Shown: positions 32,901 to 41,637 of the stretch, one piece after another | Layout of the letters: every line of letters begins with the position of its first letter | Numbering within the stretch: position 1 is the first letter of the stretch | Source: Pseudomonas abietaniphila | GTDB lineage: Bacteria > Pseudomonadota > Gammaproteobacteria > Pseudomonadales > Pseudomonadaceae | NCBI RefSeq assembly: GCF_900100795.1 | Contig: NZ_FNCO01000015.1 | Coordinates: 62,001 to 126,000 of the forward strand | Length of the DNA: 64,000 nt | Reading direction: 5' to 3' | Program-made: the position numbers and the translations under genes | Notes under the pieces: model-generated | Told to the model about the DNA's origin: nothing | Database searches by the model: none | The model's input: only the letters and a program-made list of their open reading frames with translations

Positions 32901-34151
32901 CTATTTCAGCTCGGCGACCACCGCATCAAAGAACACCATCGGGTCGATGGGTTCTTTGTCGACCGGCTTGGGCTGCGCGCCAAACGTGACGATCACCACG
33001 TTGTTGGCCGGGTTGACGTAGATGTTCTGCCCCTGGATGCCGACCGCCGCGTAAGCGCCGTCCTTCTTCGACGGATCAGTCCAGGCGGTCCACCACATGT
33101 AGCCGTAATCCAGCTTTTTGCCGCCCTTGAGCGTTGTCGGCGTTGTGGCTTCCTTGACCCAGCCCTCCGGCAGGATCGATTTCCCGTCAACCTTGCCGTT
33201 GTTCATGAAGAACAAGCCGAACCGACCGTAATCGCGCAGCGTGGCGCTGATGCCACTGCCGCCGATCTCCACGCCATTCGTGGAGTCCAGCCACCATTTG
33301 GCGTCGCTTTCCATGCCATACGGCTGCCAGATCTTCTGCGACAGGTAATCGGCCAGCGGCATCTTCACCGCGCCACGCACGATTTCACCCAGGATCTGTG
33401 TTTCACCGGTGCTGTAGTTGTTCACCGTGCCGGGTTCCGCTGCTCTGGGCAGTTTGGCCATCAGCGCCACCGCCGACCGCGGCTTCTGTGAAATCTGCGC
33501 ATTGAGCAACGCACGGCGGTCTGACTTCGGATCCGTGTAGGTCTCGTTCCATTTCACCCCTGACGACATCATCAGCACATCGCGCACGGTCACACCCTCA
33601 TACGCGCTGCCCTTAAGCTCCGGCACGTAATCGACCACCTGCGCGTCGAGGCCTTTGATCAGGCCGTCATGAATGGCGGCGGCAGCCAGGGTCGAGGTGA
33701 TGGACTTGGCGACCGACATCGACATCCAGCGGGTTTTCTCGGTGTTGCCGCGCTGATAGGTTTCGTAGGCGATCTTGCCGTCCTTGATCACCAGCATCGC
33801 GGTCACGCTGTCCAGCGCGACGTAGTCATACAGGTCGTACTGCTTGCCTTCATACGTGAAATGCACGTTGCCCAACGGCTTGTCGGATTTGGGCAATGTA
33901 TACGGGTGACCGCCGGCCTTGATGGTGTGGGTCGGGAACAGCCGGTCAATGTTGCGATAGGTGCTTACGGCTAGGTCCGGCAACATGGCACCGTCGTAGA
34001 TTTGCTCGACGGTGCCGATGGCTTCATGGGCATGGGGGTATTCGGCATCTGCGGCCCAGACACCCGAAACGGTGCCTGTCGCGAGCAGGCTCAAGGAAAG
34101 GGTCAGCGGTTTGAGTCGCTGAAAGGGACGAGAAACAGCGCGTGTGAACAT
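32901..34151 (-). CDS. Exported serine hydrolase (beta-lactamase class C family)
   Basis: The 416-aa protein has a Sec signal (to about residue 33, VWA-ADA). The nucleophile motif SxxK is in SMSVAKSITSTLAAAA, the Tyr motif is in VNNYSTGETQ, and the third motif region is LDYGYMWWTAW. This resembles 6-aminohexanoate-dimer hydrolase and EstB-type esterases more than resistance beta-lactamases. It should act in the periplasm on an amide or ester, substrate unknown. AAGGA supports the start. It is transcribed alone. The 223-base gap upstream holds no recognisable element. Confidence 0.88.
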   Translation of the reverse strand: MFTRAVSRPFQRLKPLTLSLSLLATGTVSGVWAADAEYPHAHEAIGTVEQIYDGAMLPDLAVSTYRNIDRLFPTHTIKAGGHPYTLPKSDKPLGNVHFTYEGKQYDLYDYVALDSVTAMLVIKDGKIAYETYQRGNTEKTRWMSMSVAKSITSTLAAAAIHDGLIKGLDAQVVDYVPELKGSAYEGVTVRDVLMMSSGVKWNETYTDPKSDRRALLNAQISQKPRSAVALMAKLPRAAEPGTVNNYSTGETQILGEIVRGAVKMPLADYLSQKIWQPYGMESDAKWWLDSTNGVEIGGSGISATLRDYGRFGLFFMNNGKVDGKSILPEGWVKEATTPTTLKGGKKLDYGYMWWTAWTDPSKKDGAYAAVGIQGQNIYVNPANNVVIVTFGAQPKPVDKEPIDPMVFFDAVVAELK

Positions 34152-34374
34152 AAAGCTTCCTTCTTCTTAATTGACCTTCTTGTTTATTGACGTTGTTGCG
34201 AGGTCGGGACTTCTGCCCGCTTGAACCATAGTCCACTGGCTAGCAATCCACCCCACCGTCAGTTAAGCGTTTGCAGAACCTGAGGTGTGAAATCCTGTAC
34301 GCGACGCAATGCCGATGCCTTTCACACTGGCGTCGTTTTTCTTGAACATGCCTTTCTCACACAACGGAGTGCAC

Positions 34375-35595
34375 ATGACCGCCCCCATCACTCACCAGAC
34401 TGCCAAGCCTTCACCGCGATTGTTCAGCTTCTTCTGCCTTGCCAGTTACCTGCTCTCGATGGCGTATGGCTCGACGTTCCTGCTAGCACTGCTGATCGGC
34501 AACCACGGCGGTAATGAAAAGGATGCAGGGTCTGTCATTTCGGCGGCCATGATCAGCACCTTCATCGCCGTGGTGTTTTCCGGCCATCTGTGCGATCGCC
34601 TGGGCGCTGCGCGCTCGATTGCGCTTTGCGGCATCGCGCTGGTCATCGCCAACATCGGCTTTGCCGTCAGTGCGAACCACCTGCACCTGATGATGCTGTT
34701 TGGCCTGGTGCTCGGGGTTGGCTGGGGCGTGTTTTACACCTTGGGCCCGATCATCGTGGCGATGATCGTCGAACCCACCCAGCGCGCCCGTTACTTCGCG
34801 TTGTTGTCCGGCAGCATGATGAGCGGGATCGGGTCCGCACCGCTGCTGGGGCGGCTGGCCACTCAATCGGGGCTGCCCGTTTCCTCGGCATTTTTCATGT
34901 CAGCCCTGGCAAGCGTGGTCGGGGTGATGCTGTTCTGGCATCTGGCGGGCGACCTCAACCGACTGCCTGACCGGTCGGGCACCGTGGCGTCGAAGCTTTC
35001 GCTGACAGGTGCGGTCGCGGTACTGCGCTCCAAAGCGGTGTTCGCAATTGTGATGGTCGGGCTGGGCGGTGCCATTTTCGGCGGGCTGTCGAGCTTCCAG
35101 ACCCGCTACGCCCATGACCACTCACTGGATTACTCACTGTTTTTCATCGGTTTCATGAGCGCCGCGATTGCCGGGCGGATGCTGGTGGCCGGCATCGTCG
35201 TCAGACGCGATCCCTACGTCATGGCGTGTCTGCTGTCAGGGCTGATCGTCGTCTCGATGCTGATGTTTCAGTACGTCGTCGCCAGCAGCCTTGGCTATCT
35301 GTTGGCCGCGATCGTGTTGGGCGTCGGATACGGCCTGACCTATTCGGTGATCAACGGCCTGGCGGCCAACGAAGCCCCCGCGGGCAAAACGACCCAGTCG
35401 CTGTTGTTGTTCAGCCTGGCGTACTTCATCGGAGTGTTCGGTTTTCCCTTGCTGGCGGGCAAGGTGATCGTCGAGAGCGGGATGTCAGTGATGCTGACGA
35501 TCTTGCTGGGGGTGGCGGTGGTGAACTGGTTGATTACCGTGGGGCGGCTGGTGTGGCGGCGTAATGCGGTCTCTGCGCGGCCTCTCGAAGGTTGA
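34375..35595 (+). CDS. MFS transporter
   Basis: The 406-aa protein has twelve predicted helices. The loop 2-3 motif (GHLCDRLGAARSIALCG) is the typical MFS signature A, and its second-half counterpart is visible near AGRMLVAGIVVRRDPYV. The N-terminus is short and polar. GGAG five bases before the ATG at 34375 supports this start over a longer frame from 34309. The substrate is unknown. It is isolated between REP elements. Confidence 0.85.
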   Translation: MTAPITHQTAKPSPRLFSFFCLASYLLSMAYGSTFLLALLIGNHGGNEKDAGSVISAAMISTFIAVVFSGHLCDRLGAARSIALCGIALVIANIGFAVSANHLHLMMLFGLVLGVGWGVFYTLGPIIVAMIVEPTQRARYFALLSGSMMSGIGSAPLLGRLATQSGLPVSSAFFMSALASVVGVMLFWHLAGDLNRLPDRSGTVASKLSLTGAVAVLRSKAVFAIVMVGLGGAIFGGLSSFQTRYAHDHSLDYSLFFIGFMSAAIAGRMLVAGIVVRRDPYVMACLLSGLIVVSMLMFQYVVASSLGYLLAAIVLGVGYGLTYSVINGLAANEAPAGKTTQSLLLFSLAYFIGVFGFPLLAGKVIVESGMSVMLTILLGVAVVNWLITVGRLVWRRNAVSARPLEG

Positions 35596-35626
35596 CCCCG
35601 CGTAATGTGCCTACGTGCAGTCCCCA

Positions 35627-35721
35627 CACTGTGGGAGTGAATTCATTTGCGATTGGCCAGCAAGGCCGATGCATCTCAATTGCCTGGCGGTTTTTTCGCG
35701 AATGAATTCGCTCCCACAGTG
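35627..35721. repeat. REPIN (GAATTCATTCGCGA class)
   Basis: Arms 35627-35652 (CACTGTGGGAGTGAATTC...) and 35696-35721 (TCGCGAATGAATTCGCTCCC...) are inverted copies with two mismatches and a 43-base spacer. This is the common pseudomonad REP sequence, lying 30 bases past the MFS stop. Confidence 0.88.
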
Positions 35722-35765
35722 CAGCTGCGCGCCCTGACCGCATGAGCAAACCGCTAACGCCGCCC

Positions 35766-35803
35766 AATAAAAAACCACCGCCAAAAGGCGGTGGTTTTTT
35801 ATT
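35766..35803. terminator. Bidirectional rho-independent terminator, ilvE/MFS
   Basis: A perfect 17-bp stem with an AAAA loop has CCACCGCC/GGCGGTGG at its core and A/T runs at its base, so each direction has a U tract (GGTTTTTTATT on the plus strand). It lies 22 bases past the ilvE stop and serves both ilvE and the convergent MFS gene. Confidence 0.85.
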
Positions 35804-35824
35804 GCGCGTTCGCTTCGGTCAGGT

Positions 35825-36844
35825 TCAGACCTTGACGACCCAACCCGCCGGGCCTTCGATCTCGCCGAACTGGATGCCGGTCAGCTCCTTATACAGGCGC
35901 TGGGTCACCGGACCGACTTCGGTCTCGCTGTGGAACACGTGCAGCTTGTTCTGGTAGCTGATCCCGCCGATCGGGGTGATCACTGCGGCGGTACCGCACG
36001 CGCCCGCTTCCTTGAACTGATCCAGCTTGTCGATGAAGACTTCGCCTTCGGTGACTTTCAGGCCCAGACGACTCTCCGCCAGTTCGATCAACGACAGGCG
36101 AGTGATGCCTGGCAGCACCGACGGCGATTTCGGCGTGATGAACTGGTCATCATGCGTGATGCCGAAGAAGTTGGCCGAACCGACTTCTTCGATTTTCGAG
36201 TGGGTCAGCGGGTCGAGGTAGATCGCGTCGGCAAAGCCGTTCTTCTTGGCTTCGGCGCCCGGCATCATGCTCGCGGCGTAGTTGCCGCCGACCTTGGCCG
36301 CACCGGTGCCCTGAGGGGCGGCGCGGTCGTAGCTGGAGATCACGAAGTTGTGTGGCTTCATGCCGCCCTTGAAGTAAGGGCCGACCGGAATGCAGAACAC
36401 CGAGAAAATGAATTCAGGGGCAGCCCGCACGCCGATGTTGTCGCCCACACCGATCACGAACGGACGCAGGTACAGGGCGCCGCCGGTGCCGTAGGGAGGA
36501 ATGAAGCGCTCGTTGGCACGCACCACGTCCTTGCACGCTTCGATGAACATGTCGGTCGGTACGTGTGGCATCAGCAGACGCGTGCAGCTGCGTTGCATGC
36601 GCGCGGCGTTCTGGTCCGGGCGGAACAGGTTGATCGAACCGTCTTTGGCGCGATAGGCCTTCAGGCCCTCGAAGCACTGCTGACCATAGTGCAGCGCGGT
36701 CGAGCCTTCGCTGATGTGCAGCACATTGTCTTCGGTCAGGGTGCCCTTTTCCCACTGGCCATCACGCCAGGTGGACAGGAAGCGTTTGTCGGTCTTGATG
36801 TAGTCGAAACCCAGCTTGTCCCAATTAATGCTCTCGTTACCCAT
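35825..36844 (-). CDS. ilvE: Branched-chain amino acid aminotransferase (class IV, IlvE)
   Basis: The 339-aa PLP enzyme begins MGNESINWDKLGFDYIKTDKRF and has HYGQQCFEGLKAYR, the Arg-rich QNAARMQRSCTRLLMP, PYFKGG, the catalytic Lys region AKVGGNYAASMMPGAEAKKNGF, and EVGSANFFGI. Length and motifs fit the long eukaryote-like BCAT subgroup. It transfers the amino group between glutamate and the keto acids of Leu, Ile and Val. GAGG five bases upstream of the chosen ATG excludes the 27-residue longer frame. Confidence 0.94.
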   Translation of the reverse strand: MGNESINWDKLGFDYIKTDKRFLSTWRDGQWEKGTLTEDNVLHISEGSTALHYGQQCFEGLKAYRAKDGSINLFRPDQNAARMQRSCTRLLMPHVPTDMFIEACKDVVRANERFIPPYGTGGALYLRPFVIGVGDNIGVRAAPEFIFSVFCIPVGPYFKGGMKPHNFVISSYDRAAPQGTGAAKVGGNYAASMMPGAEAKKNGFADAIYLDPLTHSKIEEVGSANFFGITHDDQFITPKSPSVLPGITRLSLIELAESRLGLKVTEGEVFIDKLDQFKEAGACGTAAVITPIGGISYQNKLHVFHSETEVGPVTQRLYKELTGIQFGEIEGPAGWVVKV

Positions 36845-37102
36845 GACACCCTCTATTTCCTGACCAGCGCGCCCGGCGTTGGCGGGGGCTGGTGTTTCAT
36901 CAATATGGTCGTGAAGGCCCGGCACAGGACTGGCCTACACCGATGTTGCGCCATATTACTGATTTTTTGCCCGACAAACCGCCTCCAACGCACACGACCT
37001 TAAAAAGAACCGCCAAAGACCCGCCAAGGTGGTTCAAAAAAACCGGACAACCTGCGACGCTGACGGCGGTTCTCCTCTTTCACCGGGACCGAGGCACGCG
37101 CC

Positions 37103-37870
37103 ATGCTGAGAAAAGTCGCAGACCAGTGGTATTCGCTCGAGAAGATCGACGACGCCATCACGCTGATCACCGAACCCCATGTCACCCCGTGGTTGCGCTG
37201 CAATATCTGGCACATTCGCGGGCGCGATCAGGATGTCGTGGTCGACACCGGCATGGGCATCTGCAGCCTGCGCGAGGCCGCGAAGAACCTCTTCGGCCAG
37301 CGCATCAGTGCGGTGGCCAGTCATGTGCATCTGGACCACGTCGGCTGTCACCATGAGTTCGATCAGTGCCTGGTTCACAGCGCCGAAGCCGATGGCCTGC
37401 GCGGGTCGGACGGCTATTTCACGTTGGTCGAGCCCGACTTCGACCCAAACGACTTCAGCCTCGCGACCCTGGGCGGCGAGCGCCTGGGGCCGATCATCAG
37501 CGCCCTACCCTCACCCGACTACGACTTGAACAGCTGGAAGATCCAGGCCGCCCACGTCACACGCACGCTGGAAGAAGGTGATGTCGTGGACTTGGGTAAT
37601 CGCCATTTCGAGGTGCTGCACCTGCCCGGCCATTCACCGGGCAGCATCGGCTTGTGGGAGGCATCGACCCAAACGCTGTTTTCCGGCGATGCCATTTACG
37701 ATGGCGAACTGCTGGACAACCTCGTCCACTCCTCAGTCGAGGACTACGTACGTACCATGCGACGCTTGCGAGCACTCCCCGCCCGGGTGGTGCACGGCGG
37801 GCATTGCAAGAGCTTCGGCCGCGAACGGTTGATCGAGCTGGCAGACGGCTACTTGAAAAAATTCGACTGA
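37103..37870 (+). CDS. MBL-fold metallo-hydrolase
   Basis: The 255-aa metallo-beta-lactamase-fold protein has the HxHxDH motif (SHVHLDHVGCHHEF), a second metal His in VLHLPGHSPGSIGLW, Asp in LFSGDAIYDGE and a final His in VVHGGHCKSF, so the binuclear site is complete. The pattern resembles glyoxalase II-like and quorum-lactonase-like hydrolases. The substrate is not known. No signal peptide is present, so it is cytoplasmic. It precedes a truncated VOC gene by 43 bases, perhaps once an operon of two detoxification enzymes. Confidence 0.88.
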   Translation: MLRKVADQWYSLEKIDDAITLITEPHVTPWLRCNIWHIRGRDQDVVVDTGMGICSLREAAKNLFGQRISAVASHVHLDHVGCHHEFDQCLVHSAEADGLRGSDGYFTLVEPDFDPNDFSLATLGGERLGPIISALPSPDYDLNSWKIQAAHVTRTLEEGDVVDLGNRHFEVLHLPGHSPGSIGLWEASTQTLFSGDAIYDGELLDNLVHSSVEDYVRTMRRLRALPARVVHGGHCKSFGRERLIELADGYLKKFD

Positions 37871-37913
37871 ATGCGCCTCCCGCGCGCCCAACGTTCACCT
37901 TCAAGGAACAACC

Positions 37914-38066
37914 ATGACCACACCCCTTGACCTGCCCAAACACGGCGCCGTGCTGTTCGCCAAAGACCTGCCACGGGTCGCGGCCAGCCGAGCAACTGCA
38001 ATACTCTCGACAGTGCACCGAGCGAATGAGCTGTTGAGTCAAGCCCACGCCACGATCAGCAGGTGA
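37914..38066 (+). pseudogene. Truncated VOC/glyoxalase-like gene (50-aa remnant)
   Basis: After AAGGA, an ATG opens MTTPLDLPKHGAVLFAKDLPRVAA, the usual first strand and helix of a small VOC-family protein (typically ~125 aa). The family match stops at about residue 24. The rest (SRATAILSTVHRANELLSQAHATISR) is unrelated and ends at 38066. The likely cause is a deletion that removed most of the gene and joined its start to foreign sequence. It is too short to fold as a VOC domain. Confidence 0.6.
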
Positions 38067-38396
38067 CCTAATACCTATGGGACTGAGCTTGTTCAGGAGA
38101 GCGGCGTGTCCGTCGACTTCACCGTCACTGGGCCGACGCCTTCGCGAGCAAGACCCTCCCACAGTATCAGCGTCGTCCCCAAGTCTTCGTAACGACGCGA
38201 ACCCTGTAGGAGACGTCCGAGGTTACGAGGGCAGCGAATGCGGTGTGTCAGTCACCGTCGATGCGGCTGACCCACCGCCTTCGCGAGCAAACTCCCACTG
38301 GGTCGATTTCGATCGCAAGACCGCGCATTCGCTCAAAGCACAAATCACCCACCTCGTTTAGTATCGGCGCACCGCCGCTTTCACGAGGACCTGTGC
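38067..38396. repeat. Mosaic of degraded REP fragments upstream of the sirtuin gene
   Basis: The stretch has a single REP of the TGTAGGAGACGTCCGAGG class (38205-38232), related to the doublet at 32.1 kb, and two degraded pieces reading CTTCGCGAGCAA (near 38140 and 38280) followed by partial CTCCCAC. No gene-like frame is convincing. The REP debris next to the truncated VOC gene suggests rearrangement. Confidence 0.6.
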
Positions 38397-39248
38397 ATGT
38401 CCGATACCTTTGCCCACACCGATGTCGAATCCCTGCTGCACTGGATGAACGAGCGTTCATTCGTCGCCCTGACGGGCGCGGGCATCAGCACCTCTTCCGG
38501 CATCCCTGACTATCGCGACAGCGACGGTGTGCGTCGCGGTCGGCAACCGATGATGTTTCAGGAATTCCTCAACGCCCCCGAGGCACGCCGGCGTTATTGG
38601 GCCCGCGCCATGCTCGGCTGGCCACGGGTGCGCGCCGCTCAGCCTAACGCCGCGCATGAAGCGCTGGCCACGCTGCAACGTCACGGCATCATCAGCGGCG
38701 TGATTACCCAGAATGTCGACACCCTGCACGATCAGGCCGGCAGCCATGATGTGGTCGAACTGCACGGCAGCCTGCACTGGGTGCTGTGCCTGGACTGTCG
38801 GCAGCGCACCGAGCGCGACCTCGTTCAGGTCACGCTGCTGGAACACAATCCCTACCTCGCCGGTGTCGACGCCATTCAGGCGCCCGACGGGGACACCCTT
38901 CTTGAGCCGGCCTTTGAAGAACGCTTCCAGGTCCCGCATTGCCCGCACTGCGGTGGTGAGAGAATGAAGCCGGACGTGGTGTTCTTCGGGGAAAACGTCG
39001 CGCCGCCCACCGCCGCCAAAGCCATGGCCCGGGTCGAACAGGCCGAGGGGCTGCTGGTGGTCGGCTCGTCGCTAATGGCGTATTCGGCGTTTCGCTTGTG
39101 CCGCGCCGTCGCCGATCAGGGCAAACCGCTGATCGCCATCAACCTGGGCAAAACCCGCGCGGATGATCTGCTGGATCTGAAAATCGGGGCGTCGTGCGAG
39201 GTGTTGCTGCCAGCACTGACCCAGCGCCTCGTTGACGGGCTGGCCTGA
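38397..39248 (+). CDS. Class II (SIRT4-like) Sir2-family NAD-dependent deacylase
   Basis: The 283-aa sirtuin has NAD-binding LTGAGISTSSGIPDYRD (residues 25-41), TQNVDTLHDQAG (104-115), catalytic His123 (ELHG), and a zinc site Cys131/Cys134 (CLDC) with Cys182/Cys185 (CPHC). The segments ARRRYWARAMLGWP and LKPDVVFFGENV resemble mitochondrial SIRT4 (class II) more than bacterial CobB (class III). It should remove acyl groups from lysines and consume NAD+. The GAGGA site supports the start. It may act as an acyl-lysine or lipoamidase enzyme. That is inference. Confidence 0.9.
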   Translation: MSDTFAHTDVESLLHWMNERSFVALTGAGISTSSGIPDYRDSDGVRRGRQPMMFQEFLNAPEARRRYWARAMLGWPRVRAAQPNAAHEALATLQRHGIISGVITQNVDTLHDQAGSHDVVELHGSLHWVLCLDCRQRTERDLVQVTLLEHNPYLAGVDAIQAPDGDTLLEPAFEERFQVPHCPHCGGERMKPDVVFFGENVAPPTAAKAMARVEQAEGLLVVGSSLMAYSAFRLCRAVADQGKPLIAINLGKTRADDLLDLKIGASCEVLLPALTQRLVDGLA

Positions 39249-39291
39249 GCGGCGCGGACTCCACCCAGACCCAGCGTGCGCCTGCAAAGCC

Positions 39292-40401
39292 TCAGCGTGC
39301 GATGCCCGGCAGCGCGGCCAGCGCCTTCTCCCAGATCTGCCGCGTCCTCACCCACACCACTTCCTGCCAGTCCGGGTCGGCGGGGTAAAACTGCTCCAGC
39401 AACCCTTGCTTGATCGCGCGACCGGTTGCGTCCAGCGGGTCGCCGTGAAGGTGCAACCAGTGATCGTCACGCAGATGCCCATGCACGATCTCGCCGGCGT
39501 AGGTCCCGCACTCGATGACAAACGGCATCAGATGAACACCCGGCAACGCGTCCAGCAGCATCTGTGAGGTGTAACCCGTGGAAGTCGCTGCCACACCGGT
39601 CTCACTGACCTGATTGGCCCCTGTAATCAGGGTGAACAGCCACGGACCGAACAGCGCTTGTGCATCGGCGAGCGCGGGATAGGCTGACTCCACAATGCTC
39701 ATCAGCATCGGATGACCGTAATCCCCCGCCCCTGTGTGGAGGTCGAAGCACGCCGCCACCTCGACGCCGCTCAGGTGTTTGTCGACAATGGCGCGCAACG
39801 TCCGGTTCGACCAGCTCGGCCCAGTCCCGCCATAGAACAGCCCGTCCGCAAACGCGTATTGCCCGGCTTCCACCACCGACATCAAGCCTGACCAGCCCCG
39901 CTGCGCGACAGCGGCGTTGAACCGCGCGTCGACCTGATCACGCTGCGGCCCGCGCAGTTGCTCGCAGCTATAAAAGGCATGCACATCGTGGTAGGCACGG
40001 TTGTCAGGCAGCGGCTGGCTGAAATCCAGGTAATTGCGGTTCTGGTCGAGATTGTCTTCGTTGACGCGGCGCATCCACGCAGTGCCCCACGGGTTGATCA
40101 GGTGAATCATCAGCACCGCCACGCCTTCAGGCAGCGTGCGGCCCTTCAAGCTTTCCAGCCAGCGACTCTGACAGTTGGAACCGTAATACCCCTCCACGCC
40201 ATGTGTGCCGCTTAACGCCACCAGCACCTTGCTGGCATCCGGTGCACCGATCCAGGCCACGTCGGTGAACAACGCTTCGCCGAACGGCCCCTGAAGCGGA
40301 TGCGGGTATTCACTCAGTGCCGCACCCACACCGCTCGCAGCCTTCAGAAAACGTTCACGCAGTTGACGGTAACCGGGCTGCTCAGGAAAAAACTGGCTCA
40401 T
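39292..40401 (-). CDS. DUF2817 / M14-like zinc metallopeptidase family protein
   Basis: The 369-aa protein shows the zinc-site start LVALSGTHGVEGYYGSNCQ (His and Glu ligands as in M14 carboxypeptidases), HLINPWGTAWMRRVNEDNLDQNRNYLD, CFDLHTGAGDYGHP (third ligand His) and FVIECGTY (catalytic Glu). There is no signal peptide, so the likely location is the cytoplasm. Its peptide or amide substrate is unknown. ATG 40401 with GAGAGGG upstream is preferred over a frame starting at 40428. It converges on the sirtuin gene. Confidence 0.82.
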   Translation of the reverse strand: MSQFFPEQPGYRQLRERFLKAASGVGAALSEYPHPLQGPFGEALFTDVAWIGAPDASKVLVALSGTHGVEGYYGSNCQSRWLESLKGRTLPEGVAVLMIHLINPWGTAWMRRVNEDNLDQNRNYLDFSQPLPDNRAYHDVHAFYSCEQLRGPQRDQVDARFNAAVAQRGWSGLMSVVEAGQYAFADGLFYGGTGPSWSNRTLRAIVDKHLSGVEVAACFDLHTGAGDYGHPMLMSIVESAYPALADAQALFGPWLFTLITGANQVSETGVAATSTGYTSQMLLDALPGVHLMPFVIECGTYAGEIVHGHLRDDHWLHLHGDPLDATGRAIKQGLLEQFYPADPDWQEVVWVRTRQIWEKALAALPGIAR

Positions 40402-41637
40402 CAGGACCCTCTCAAGACTCAGGAACATGGGCAGTCGATGCAGGCGTGAACGCTGTCAATCGACCGCCGCATCAAAATTGTTACAAAAGGACAGCTTTTT
40501 GGCACATTTCTTTCAAGGTATTTCACAAGTGGAACGCCAGTACCACCAATAGACCCAAACGCCCCACAAAGCCGTGAGTCTACGCTGCCAATCGGTGCGC
40601 AACACGCACCAACGTGCAGGAAAAGGACAGCACCCTGTCCATTAACAGTGCAGGACGCAAACCCGCCGTTTGTCGTCCGTCGATAAGGAATTCGATTCGT
40701 GTCTGACCTGTCCCTGCTGTCTTGCGCCACACCCCGCCACACCCTGCCGTTCCCGTCGGTGCCCGTTGCTCTGTCTCAAGCCGTCTTGCGCACCTCGCCG
40801 CAGGTCCATCACCTCGTCGTCGAACCGTCCTTGCTCAGCGTCTGATTTTTTAATTCTTACAACACCCGGAGCGCTCGCGTTTTCACGCGGGCCATTCCTT
40901 TATTTTTTGCTGTCCGTTAATCGTGATAATCCACTCCAGCTCTTGATGATGGAAAAGACACTAACGATCACACACTTCTCAATTATATCAACGGGACATT
41001 CCCGTATAAGAAACAGCACACACATTAAATAGCCATCACTTACCGATGGACACTCTTGCTCACCCGTTGAAAAGACACTCGATAATTAAATGACCCGACA
41101 GTCACCTTTAACCTGGACGTTCACCATGCACAGTTAAACCTTCACGCACCAATTCGAACCTCAATTGCCGAGTTTGGTGCACCGCCGGCCGTTTATATAA
41201 ATACGGGCTTTCGCGAACAGTATTCGCCGGGCTCGGCGGACGCACTCGCACCAACGTTAACCTTGGTTCCAAAGGTTCACCGTTGTTCGCTAACGCTTTA
41301 ATCGTAGAATCGATAAAAAATTACAGTAATGCGACATCTGCGCCGAATGGGCCAAAAACCCCATTGCAGAGGGCTCTGCTGGCATAGCGGTTGCTATTGA
41401 ACCTCTGTAGTGACTCAGACACATCGCTGTACATCCAGGTACACAACAAGAAAACAGGGAATATCCATGTCGTCTCCATAACCCACTCTGCACCCTCACT
41501 TCCGATAAAGAGCTGACGCACCTCTGTCTGCTCACGGGTGTTTTGCGCCTCATGAAAGTGCAAGCATCAGGGATTCGAACATTCACGAAATGTTTGAACG
41601 GAACCTTATTGCCCTTCAATGACCCGAGGGAGCTTTA
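40402..41637. other. 1.2-kb gene-poor, AT-richer region before the tonB cluster
   Basis: The GC content visibly drops (TTATATAAATAC, AATTATATCAAC, GATAATTAAATG). No frame here has a family match. Small structures: hairpin GGACAG-CACC-CTGTCC (40625-40640), two copies of AAAAGGACAGC (40485 and 40621), and the palindrome ACGGGA-CAT-TCCCGT (40991-41005). It may hold promoters or an unrecognised small RNA for the import cluster. No canonical Fur box is seen. Confidence 0.5.
40699..40845 (+). CDS. Possible 48-aa small protein or leader peptide
   Basis: A GTG at 40699 is preceded by AAGGA (about 9 bases) and opens a 48-codon frame encoding (M)SDLSLLSCATPRHTLPF...VHHLVVEPSLLSV, ending at TGA 40845 next to a T-rich stretch. 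Codon choice is fairly G/C-ending. No family is recognised, and it could be chance. If real, it may be a leader peptide or small ORF. Confidence 0.25.
   Translation: MSDLSLLSCATPRHTLPFPSVPVALSQAVLRTSPQVHHLVVEPSLLSV

Noticed and set aside
40495..40516. TGGCAC-like element resembling a sigma-54 promoter
   Set aside because: The -12 element has TC rather than the essential GC, so it does not meet the sigma-54 consensus.
41290..41619. Minus-strand frames of 109 and 80 aa upstream of tonB
   Set aside because: Poor codon bias, no ribosome site of note and no family similarity. I leave them as non-genes.
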